In this document: in pieces, positions 8,826 through 14,916 of the stretch
Layout of the letters: every line of letters starts with the position of its first letter
Numbering within the stretch: position 1 is the stretch's first letter
Assembly (NCBI GenBank): GCA_003604995.1
Contig: QZJD01000080.1
Span: 1 to 34,339, forward strand
Length of the DNA: 34,339 nt
Reading direction: 5' to 3'
DNA from: Desulfobulbus sp.
Lineage (GTDB): Bacteria; Desulfobacterota; Desulfobulbia; Desulfobulbales; Desulfobulbaceae
Translations under genes and position numbers: made by a program
The notes under the pieces: model-generated
Database searches by the model: none
What the model saw: the letters and a program-made list of their open reading frames with translations, nothing else
Told to the model about the DNA's origin: nothing

Positions 8826-9528
8826 GACCGACGCCCTCCCCCATCGCTTCGCTCTCCAGGCCGATTTCGAGGAAGCTGTACCGTTCCCGGCGCAGGATCG
8901 CCCCGGCCCGCACCGGCAGCGGAGCAGTGAAGAGGGGGCCGTCGATCACCAGGGAATGGTACTCCCCTTCCTCGCCGCAGGCGTCCACGCCCGCTCCCTC
9001 AAGGTCCGCCACCGTCCGCGCGTCCAGCTCCCGGCCGAGGAACTCCTCCCCCAGCCGCGTCCGGTCCACCACCACGATCAGGGCCCGGAAGCCCGCGGCG
9101 ATGAACTCGGCCAGCAGCTCCCGCCGGGCGCACTGCCAGAGGGGCAGATGCGCTGCGACAGCCCGGCTGGCGCAGACCCGTTCCACCCACTCCCGGTGCA
9201 CGGCCAGGTCGATATCCCCGAAGACCCCGTCGCCGATCCCTTCCCTTTTCATCGCCTCCAGCTCGCCGAGAAACGCCTGTTCATAGCCGTCCCAGCCTGC
9301 CCGGCCGATCCGGAACGGGATGGCCATGGCCCTGGCCTGTGCCTGAATGATCGCCGAAGACAGCCCGTGCGACTTGCTGCGCCGGCCGTCCTCGGCAAAC
9401 ATGGTGAACAGGCAGCCGGGACGGCCGCCCTGACGGATCGCCCGGTACAGGGCCAGACAGGAATCCTTGCCCCCGCTCCACGAACTGAAAAAGGGCCTGT
9501 TGTTCAGCGCTTCCATTTTAAAACTCAT
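8818..9528 (-). CDS. Dph6-like PP-loop ATP pyrophosphatase in the B12 uptake operon
   Basis: PP-loop ATPase of the Dph6/COG2102 family (diphthine-ammonia ligase in eukaryotes and archaea). The nucleotide-binding motif SGGKDS is at residues 18-23, and the family motif CGEEGEYHS lies near residue 190. Bacteria do not make diphthamide, so the archaeal/eukaryotic reaction cannot be its job here. Family enzymes adenylate a carboxylate or amide and then transfer ammonia or another amine. Its place between btuB and exbB points to corrinoid uptake or salvage, for example amidation or processing of an imported corrinoid side chain; this is inference. The start overlaps the btuB stop by 11 bases. A second ATG four codons in (9516) is possible. 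No strong ribosome site precedes either, which suggests translational coupling to btuB. Confidence 0.8.
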   Translation of the reverse strand: MSFKMEALNNRPFFSSWSGGKDSCLALYRAIRQGGRPGCLFTMFAEDGRRSKSHGLSSAIIQAQARAMAIPFRIGRAGWDGYEQAFLGELEAMKREGIGDGVFGDIDLAVHREWVERVCASRAVAAHLPLWQCARRELLAEFIAAGFRALIVVVDRTRLGEEFLGRELDARTVADLEGAGVDACGEEGEYHSLVIDGPLFTAPLPVRAGAILRRERYSFLEIGLESEAMGEGVGHG

Positions 9529-11563
9529 AGGTCAGGCTGGCGAACACCGAGCGGCCGGCCCCGGGATAGGGCCGCTGGCTGGTGACATAGGTCGTCTGGT
9601 CGGTAAAACTCGCCAGAAAGGTCGCGTAGTCCTCGTCCAGCAGGTTGGCGGCGACCAGGGAGACCCGCCAGTTCTCCGCCAGCTCCTGTTCCAATTGTAT
9701 ATCAACCGTCCAGTAGGATGCCAGTTCTTCCTGCGGTTCCGTATCGGTGTCCAGCCGGTAAGAGCCGGGCCGCTCCCCGAAATACCGGGCGGTCAGGGTG
9801 GAAGTCAGCCCGAAGGAGGCGGTATGGGTCAGGCCGGCCTTGAGCAAAATTTCCGGCATGTAGCGGGCCTGCCGCGCAACCCCGGGAACCATTTCTTCCT
9901 CCACGTCCTGCAGGGTGAGGCTGAGGTCAGCGGTCAACGCGTCCAGGGGGCGGACCCGCCCGCCCAGCTCAACGCCGTCGGCCCGGTAGGTGCTGATGTT
10001 GGAGGGGGTCCAGTAATTCCAGCCCGGCACCCCGGTGGGCGCATTCGGATTTTCCGCCCAGTCGATCTTGTCGGAGATGTCCCAGTTGAACCAGGAAAGG
10101 GTAAGGAAGGCCCGGTCTTCCAGCAGGCTCTGCTCCACGGTGACATCGGTATGCCAGCCGGTCTCCGGCTCCAGGTCAGGATTGCCCTTGGCAAAACCGT
10201 CATCGGGCCAGAACAGGTCGTTCATGGTCGGGGCCTTGAAATGCTTGCCGTGGTTGGCCTTGAAGGTGGTGTTCTCCCAGGGGTTGAGGACCAGGCCGAA
10301 ACGGGGCACGGTCTCCCCGCCGAAGGTGGAGTGCTCCTCATACCGGACCCCGGCGATCAGCTTGAGGGGGCTGAACGGGCTGACCGTCAGCTGGGCGAAG
10401 CTGCCCAGGGTGTGCACGCCGTGCTCACCCTGCGAGACCGCGCCGGGGATCGTCCCGCCGCTCGTATCCAAAGACTGCTGCTCGTTCTCATAGGTAAAGT
10501 CCCGGTATTCGCCGCCCAGGATCGCTTCCAGCCAGGACAAGGGATGCAGAAAGGCATTGGCCTCGATGCCGGCAATGGTGTTGTCGACCGTGGTCTCCTC
10601 GCCGCTGCCGTTCCAGGGGTACCTGGTCAGATTGAAGCTCTCCTGGCCGCTGTAGTCACCCTTCAGCCGAAGGTCCAGCCAGTCCGTTGCCCTTCCCTTG
10701 AGCTCCAGCCCGGAGCGGTGGTTCCGGTCTTCGCCGCGGTTGACCAGGCTCGATGCCTCGCTGTTGTAGAATTTGTCCGCGCCGATGTAATAGTCCATGG
10801 TGCCCGCCGGCGGCAGGGGGCCGGGCAGGCCGTACTCGCGGTCGACAATATCGTTGTACAGGCTGATCGCCAGGTTCTCGCCCAGGTCGTACACCAGGTT
10901 CAGGGAGGCATCGGTGTGCTCCAGGTCGCTGTTGTCGCGAAAGCCGTCGGTCTCCCGGCGGCTGGCGGTCAGATAGTAGCCGAAATCGCCCAGGTACATC
11001 CCCTGCTCCGCTTCCAGGCCGTAGGTCGCCTCGCTGCCGTAGCCGGCCGAGGCCTTGGCGGCCATAGCGTCGCGGCTCGGCCGCTTGGTGAGGATGTTCA
11101 CCGTGCCGCCCATGGCGCCGGAGCCGTAGAGCACCGAACCCGGCCCCTTGACCACCTCGATGCGCTCAATGCTGTTCAGCGGCAGCTGGCCGACATCCGC
11201 CGAGCCGTAGGAGGGCGAATTGAGCACCACCCCGTTGACCATGACCTGGGTGCCGTCGGCGCTCATCCCCCGGATATGCAGCTCCTCGGAGGCCCCGCCG
11301 TAGTTGCCGCGGGTCCGCCAGTCGATGCCCGGCTCGTTGGCCAGCAGCTCGCCCAGGGACCGGACGGGCGACTCCTCGATATCAAGACTGTCCTTCACCA
11401 CCACCGCGTTGGCGATATCCTTGCGCTTTTCCTCGGTCTTGGAGGCGGTGACCACCACCTCCTCCATGGCGGGCACAACCTCCGCCTTCTCCTGTTCTTC
11501 CGCCCAGCCGGCAGCCGGCTGCGCCAGGCTCATTGCCACGGCAAACACGTACATCTTCTTCAT
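9518..11563 (-). CDS. btuB: TonB-dependent outer-membrane vitamin B12 receptor (BtuB-like)
   Basis: Outer-membrane beta-barrel receptor for corrinoids, 681 residues. A signal peptide (MKKMYVFAVAMSLAQPAAGWA) is followed by a TonB box-like stretch MEEVVVTASK (about 34-43). A plug domain contains LHIRGMSADGTQVMVNGVVL and IERIEVVKGPGSVLYGSGAMGG. The barrel ends in the outer-membrane signal LTYEF with a terminal Phe. The start is well supported by AAAGGAGAG about five bases upstream. The 5' untranslated region is unusual: a cobalamin riboswitch (11885-12062), a terminator (11784-11820) and a 176-bp MITE (11577-11752) all lie between promoter and start codon. Riboswitch control and operon content support B12 over siderophore specificity. 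Confidence 0.9.
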   Translation of the reverse strand: MKKMYVFAVAMSLAQPAAGWAEEQEKAEVVPAMEEVVVTASKTEEKRKDIANAVVVKDSLDIEESPVRSLGELLANEPGIDWRTRGNYGGASEELHIRGMSADGTQVMVNGVVLNSPSYGSADVGQLPLNSIERIEVVKGPGSVLYGSGAMGGTVNILTKRPSRDAMAAKASAGYGSEATYGLEAEQGMYLGDFGYYLTASRRETDGFRDNSDLEHTDASLNLVYDLGENLAISLYNDIVDREYGLPGPLPPAGTMDYYIGADKFYNSEASSLVNRGEDRNHRSGLELKGRATDWLDLRLKGDYSGQESFNLTRYPWNGSGEETTVDNTIAGIEANAFLHPLSWLEAILGGEYRDFTYENEQQSLDTSGGTIPGAVSQGEHGVHTLGSFAQLTVSPFSPLKLIAGVRYEEHSTFGGETVPRFGLVLNPWENTTFKANHGKHFKAPTMNDLFWPDDGFAKGNPDLEPETGWHTDVTVEQSLLEDRAFLTLSWFNWDISDKIDWAENPNAPTGVPGWNYWTPSNISTYRADGVELGGRVRPLDALTADLSLTLQDVEEEMVPGVARQARYMPEILLKAGLTHTASFGLTSTLTARYFGERPGSYRLDTDTEPQEELASYWTVDIQLEQELAENWRVSLVAANLLDEDYATFLASFTDQTTYVTSQRPYPGAGRSVFASLTYEF

Positions 11564-11576
11564 TTGTCTCTCCTTT

Positions 11577-11752
11577 GAGCCTCTTGCAAAATGTGCATCT
11601 ACTCCGATCGGCTAAAAATATCCTGGGCGGTGTCTTCCTTGCAAAATCGTCCTCAACGTAGCGCCGCTACGCTTCCGGGCGATTTCGCAACTCATCCTTG
11701 CCCAAAATATTTTTCTCTCGATCTCATAACGAAGCCATTTTGCATGAGGCTC
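11577..11752. mobile_element. MITE-like palindromic element, copy 1 (176 bp)
   Basis: Non-coding element with terminal inverted repeats: GAGCCTCTTGCAAAATG at 11577-11593 and its complement with one mismatch at 11736-11752. It is flanked by a direct CTTT on both sides (11573-11576 and 11753-11756), which looks like a 4-bp target duplication. Compared with copy 2 (25871-25988) it has about 59 extra internal bases that form their own hairpin (TGCGAAATCG...CGATTTTGCA with a CGTAGCGGCGCTACG core). It lies in the btuB leader, directly against the ribosome-binding site. No transposase is encoded, so it would need one in trans. Confidence 0.8.
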
Positions 11753-11783
11753 CTTTGCCAAGAATTGATTCCCTGGCCCGGTC

Positions 11784-11820
11784 AAAAAAAAACCCCGGAC
11801 CGATATGTATCGATCCGGGG
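11784..11820 (-). terminator. Intrinsic terminator of the btuB riboswitch
   Basis: On the minus strand a 12-bp stem (CCCCGGATCGAT with a 4-base loop and one G-U/mismatch pair) is followed by nine T residues. It lies about 66 bases downstream of the B12 box of riboswitch 1 and upstream of btuB, so it is very probably the expression platform that stops transcription when cobalamin is bound. Confidence 0.85.
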
Positions 11821-11884
11821 ATTCCCTTTTTATCCGCGAGATCCGTTGATACTCCCTTGTCCACGGGGAAATATCACCTGTTCG

Positions 11885-12062
11885 CAGGCAGGTCTTCTGA
11901 CTCTCCCTCCCGGTTGACGGCCTTCCCATCCCGTGAGGGACAGTGGCGACGCGAGGTCAACCGGTTTTTTGTTCACCAGCGGCGAACAGAGGGATCACAG
12001 CGGCGGGCCCGTCCCGGATTTACACCGGGTTCCCTATCAAGCTCCATGGAGCACCTGCGATG
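11885..12062 (-). ncRNA. Cobalamin riboswitch 1 (controls the btu operon)
   Basis: On the minus strand the 3' end carries the B12 box GAGTCAGAAGACCTGCC (11887-11903). The 5' end carries GCAGGTGCTC. Between them are the conserved AGGGAACCCGGTGTAAATC and CCGCTGTGATCCC core and GCCACTGTCCC, in the class I/adenosylcobalamin order. It begins about where transcription should start from the promoter at 12068-12096 and is followed by a terminator. Ligand binding should lower expression of btuB and the seven genes behind it. Confidence 0.95.
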
Positions 12063-12067
12063 TGGTC

Positions 12068-12096
12068 TTCTTACCCAAAATCAGGGCCGAGGTCAA
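12068..12096 (-). promoter_or_regulatory. Predicted sigma70-type promoter of the btu operon
   Basis: Minus-strand -35 TTGACC (12096-12091), a 17-base spacer, and -10 TAAGAA (12073-12068). The -35 contains the TGA stop codon of bzaF. The same CTTGACCTC...ATTTTG.G-TAAGA arrangement with a 17-base spacer occurs in front of riboswitch 3, which raises confidence despite the weak -10. The predicted start falls at the 5' end of riboswitch 1. Confidence 0.6.
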
Positions 12097-13424
12097 GCCC
12101 CGGTTGCGATGCCCTCCCCTTTCCGGTCGCCTTTCAGATCGGCGGCGAACAGCTCCGCGCCCTGGCGCATCGCGCAGAAATCGCCGCACATGGTGCAGGT
12201 CCGGCTGTCGCCGGGCAGGCGGCTCGCCCGCACCTCCCGGGCCTTGTCCGGAAAGAGCAGGTGGCGCAGGTGGTCGTCCCAGCGCATGTCGCGCCGGGCA
12301 AGGGCCACCTTCTTTTCGCGGTCGCGCCGCTCCGGATATTTGGCGATGTCGCCGATCCGGGCGGCGAGCCTGGTCACCCTGACCCCTTCCCGCACGTCCT
12401 CCTCATTGGGCAGGGCCAGGTGCTCGGCCGGGGTGATGTAGCAGATCAGGTCGGCGCCGTAGCGGGCGGAACTGGCCGCGCCGATCGCCGCGGCCACGTG
12501 GTCGTAGCCGGCGCAACTGTCCGCGGGTAACGGCCCGAGGACATAGTAGGGCGCATTGCCGCTCATCCTCTTTTCCAGCATGATGTTGCCCTCGATCTCG
12601 TCCAGGGGCACATGGCCCGGCCCCTCGACCATCATCTGGCAGCCCATCTCCCGGCCCAGCTCGGCCAGCTCGCAGTTGACGACCATTTCCGCCATCTGGG
12701 CCCGGTCATGACTGTCGTGGATCGCCCCGGCCCGGATGCCGTTGCCCAGGGAGAGGACGGCATCATACTTTTTCATCAGGGCGCAGACCCGGTCAAACTG
12801 CTCGTAGAGCGGGTTTTCCCGGTTGTTGCGCTCCATCCAGGCGACCATGAAGGTACCGCCCTTGGAGACCAGGCCGCCATAGCGGTAACCCTGCCGCCGC
12901 AGCCGCTCGATGGTGTAGCGGTTGATCCCGCAGTGGATGGCCATGAACGAGATGCCGTCCGCCAGTTGGCGCTCGATGATCTCAAAGAGGTACTCGGGAT
13001 CGAGCCGCGCCGGATCACCCCAGGTCCTGGCCGCGTCGTGGAAGGCCTGGTAGAGGGGCACGTTGCCCACCGGCAGGCCGCATGTCCCCAAAACCTCCCG
13101 GCGCACCCGGTCCAGGTCGCCGGCGGCGGACAGCTCCATGAGAGTATCAGCGCCCTCGGCCTCGGCGATGCGGGCCTTGCGCATCTCCATCGCCAGGTCG
13201 CAGATGTCCGAGGAGGTGCCGATGGAGGCGTTGACCTTGGTCCTCAGCCCCCGGCCGATCCCCACCACCCGCTGCCCCGGTCTCCCGGGGTTGCAGGGAA
13301 TGACGATCTCGCCCGCCGCCACCCCGGCCCGGATCTGCGCCGGGAGCAGCCCCTCATCCGCGGCCACCCGCTCCATTTCTTTGCTGATCCGCCCCTGCCG
13401 TGCCATTTCCAGTTGTGTTTTCAT
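12093..13424 (-). CDS. bzaF: 5-hydroxybenzimidazole synthase BzaF (ThiC paralogue)
   Basis: Radical SAM enzyme of the ThiC superfamily. BzaF converts 5-aminoimidazole ribotide to 5-hydroxybenzimidazole, the first step of anaerobic lower-ligand synthesis for B12-type cofactors. Conserved ThiC-fold segments include GRGLRTKVNASIGTSSD, VEGPGHVPLDEIEGN and YVLGPLPAD. The iron-sulfur motif near the C-terminus is CTMCGDFC (C410, C413, C417), one residue shorter in its second gap than the CX2CX4C of ThiC. I call it BzaF and not ThiC because a cobalamin riboswitch, not a TPP riboswitch, precedes it and its neighbours are B12 genes. The TTG one codon upstream is unlikely: AAAGGAGA is placed correctly for the ATG at 13424. 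Whether dimethylbenzimidazole or 5-hydroxybenzimidazole is the final ligand cannot be told, as bzaC-E are not in the window. Confidence 0.8.
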   Translation of the reverse strand: MKTQLEMARQGRISKEMERVAADEGLLPAQIRAGVAAGEIVIPCNPGRPGQRVVGIGRGLRTKVNASIGTSSDICDLAMEMRKARIAEAEGADTLMELSAAGDLDRVRREVLGTCGLPVGNVPLYQAFHDAARTWGDPARLDPEYLFEIIERQLADGISFMAIHCGINRYTIERLRRQGYRYGGLVSKGGTFMVAWMERNNRENPLYEQFDRVCALMKKYDAVLSLGNGIRAGAIHDSHDRAQMAEMVVNCELAELGREMGCQMMVEGPGHVPLDEIEGNIMLEKRMSGNAPYYVLGPLPADSCAGYDHVAAAIGAASSARYGADLICYITPAEHLALPNEEDVREGVRVTRLAARIGDIAKYPERRDREKKVALARRDMRWDDHLRHLLFPDKAREVRASRLPGDSRTCTMCGDFCAMRQGAELFAADLKGDRKGEGIATGA

Positions 13425-13457
13425 CAAGTCTCCTTTTCGATAACCGGTGGAGGAGGC

Positions 13458-13497
13458 AAAAAAAATCCGCGGCCGGACCTTTTGTCCGAACGCGGAT
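13458..13497 (-). terminator. Intrinsic terminator of the bzaF riboswitch
   Basis: On the minus strand ATCCGCG pairs with CGCGGAT and an inner GGAC pairs with GTCC around an AAAAG loop. Eight T residues follow at 13465-13458. It sits between riboswitch 2 and bzaF, 34 bases before the start codon, as expected for a transcriptional expression platform. Confidence 0.8.
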
Positions 13498-13535
13498 TAC
13501 GCGGGCAGCGCCTCCAGAATTTTTATTTATATGCC

Positions 13536-13706
13536 CTGGCAGGTCTTCTGACTCGCGGATCATCCCCTGGCCGCGCCTTCCCATCCCCTGGAGGACAGTG
13601 GCATCTAGCGGCGCGGGTCCCCGCTTACAGCGCCGGCCCAACGTTCCCGATTTGCACGGGATTCCCTTTTCACCGATCAGGGATCGGCACCAGGGCACCT
13701 TGTTAC
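13536..13706 (-). ncRNA. Cobalamin riboswitch 2 (controls bzaF)
   Basis: The minus strand carries the B12 box GAGTCAGAAGACCTGCC (13538-13554), the upstream GATGCCACTGTCC, the core AAGGGAATCCCGTGCAAATC with GGCGCTGTAAGCGGGGACC, and AAGGTGCC at the 5' end. It is clearly less similar to riboswitches 1 and 3 than these are to each other. Its promoter is not obvious; a weak TTGGCT-17-TGCATT pair lies just upstream. Confidence 0.93.
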
Positions 13707-13755
13707 CGTCACATTCTGCGCGGCTAATGCATCGCATGTGGTCGATGAAGCCAAC

Positions 13756-13907
13756 GGGCAGACACAGGGGGGTCTGCCCCTACCTGAACGCCCGCAGAGG
13801 CAGCGCCCGAGACGCATTGCCCCACCGGCGCCGCCAACTCAACCATGATCCCGCAACAACCCCCTCCTATTCGATTCCCCCGTAGGGGCAGACCCCCGTG
13901 TCTGCCC
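13756..13907. repeat. Inverted-repeat element between cbiB and bzaF
   Basis: The left arm (13756-13783) begins GGGCAGACACAGGGGGGTC; the right arm (13882-13907) is its near-perfect complement, GTAGGGGCAGACCCCCGTG onward. The arms enclose about 98 bases with no convincing gene. Motifs of this type occur as dispersed palindromic repeats in many bacterial genomes. It fills the gap between the cbiB stop and riboswitch 2 and may act as a transcript end for cbiB. Confidence 0.65.
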
Positions 13908-13962
13908 TTTTGCCTTTTCCAACCTCAACCATGGCCCCGACAACACCCATCTATCCGACCAC

Positions 13963-14916
13963 TCAGCCCAGCACCCGCACGACGACCAGCCGAAGGCCCA
14001 GGAACAGCGCCGCCGCAAGAAGCGCGGCGGTCACCATCAGGCGATTGATCTGGGCGATATGCACGCTATCCGGCACCATGCCGTCGTCGCCGATGAGCGG
14101 CTTGTCGACCAGGCGGTCGCCGTAGCGGGAAGGTCCGCCCAGCCTGATGCCCAGGGCACCGGCCGCGGCGGCTTCGGCGTGGCCCGAATTGGGGCTCGCG
14201 TGCTTGAACCGGTCCCGCCGAAAGATCCGCCAGGCGGCCCGCGGCCGCAGATTGAGAATCAGGGCGGCCGCCGCGAGCAAAACCCCGGTCAGCCGGGCGG
14301 GCAGCCAGTTCAGCAGGTCGTCCAGGCGGGCCGGAGCCCAGCCGAACAGGCGATAACGCTCGTTCCGATAGCCGAACAGGGAATCCATGGTGCTGGCCGC
14401 CTTGTAGCCGAGTACCCCCACCGGTCCGGCGAGCACCGCCCAGAACAGGGGGGCGGTCACCCCGTCCACCGTGTTCTCGGCCACGCTTTCCACGCAGGCC
14501 CGCACCACCCCGGCCCGGTCCAGCTCCGCGGTGTCGCGGCCGACGATCATCCCCACCGCCCTGCGCGCCCCTGCCAGGTCATTGGCGGCCAGGGCCGCGG
14601 CCACCCGGTTGCCGTGGTCCAGCAGGTCCCGGGCCGCGAAGCAGGTATAAAGAAGGAAGACGGCCGTTGCCTCCCCGGCCAGGGGATGCACCATACCGGC
14701 CGCCCTGATGAGGACCCAGCCGCTGAGGCAGGTAACGGTCAGCACCAGCAGCACGGTGCAGACCCCGGCCGGCCTCTCCGGCAGAATCCGCCGACAGAGG
14801 GGTTCCAGCCGGAGCGCCAGCCGGCCGATCAGCCGCACCGGATGCGGCAGCCGGCGGGGATCGCCGATGAGTGCGTCCAGGAGCAGCGCGATGAGAATCT
14901 GCCCGGTCAGGCTCAT
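13963..14916 (-). CDS. cbiB: Adenosylcobinamide-phosphate synthase (CbiB/CobD)
   Basis: Integral membrane enzyme that attaches (R)-1-aminopropan-2-ol (or its phosphate) to adenosylcobyric acid. The 317-residue length and hallmark segments fit: an N-terminal [20 protein letters not shown], then [18 protein letters not shown] and [19 protein letters not shown]. Several hydrophobic helices lie between. The ATG overlaps the stop of the upstream fusion gene by four bases (ATGA). The two form a two-gene operon under riboswitch 3 and catalyse consecutive parts of the same step, since the upstream enzyme makes aminopropanol phosphate and cobyric acid. Confidence 0.93.
   Translation of the reverse strand: MSLTGQILIALLLDALIGDPRRLPHPVRLIGRLALRLEPLCRRILPERPAGVCTVLLVLTVTCLSGWVLIRAAGMVHPLAGEATAVFLLYTCFAARDLLDHGNRVAAALAANDLAGARRAVGMIVGRDTAELDRAGVVRACVESVAENTVDGVTAPLFWAVLAGPVGVLGYKAASTMDSLFGYRNERYRLFGWAPARLDDLLNWLPARLTGVLLAAAALILNLRPRAAWRIFRRDRFKHASPNSGHAEAAAAGALGIRLGGPSRYGDRLVDKPLIGDDGMVPDSVHIAQINRLMVTAALLAAALFLGLRLVVVRVLG

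Noticed and set aside
9467-11578. 703-codon plus-strand open frame opposite btuB
   Set aside because: Antisense shadow; btuB has signal peptide, plug, barrel and terminal Phe.
11577-11752. Riboswitch or small RNA gene in place of a MITE
   Set aside because: Clean terminal inverted repeats, 4-bp direct flanks and a second copy at an unrelated locus fit a mobile element better.
12093-13427. Annotation of the ThiC-like gene as thiamine synthesis thiC
   Set aside because: Cobalamin riboswitch, B12 neighbours, and CX2CX3C in place of CX2CX4C favour BzaF; not fully excluded without a search of the rest of the genome.
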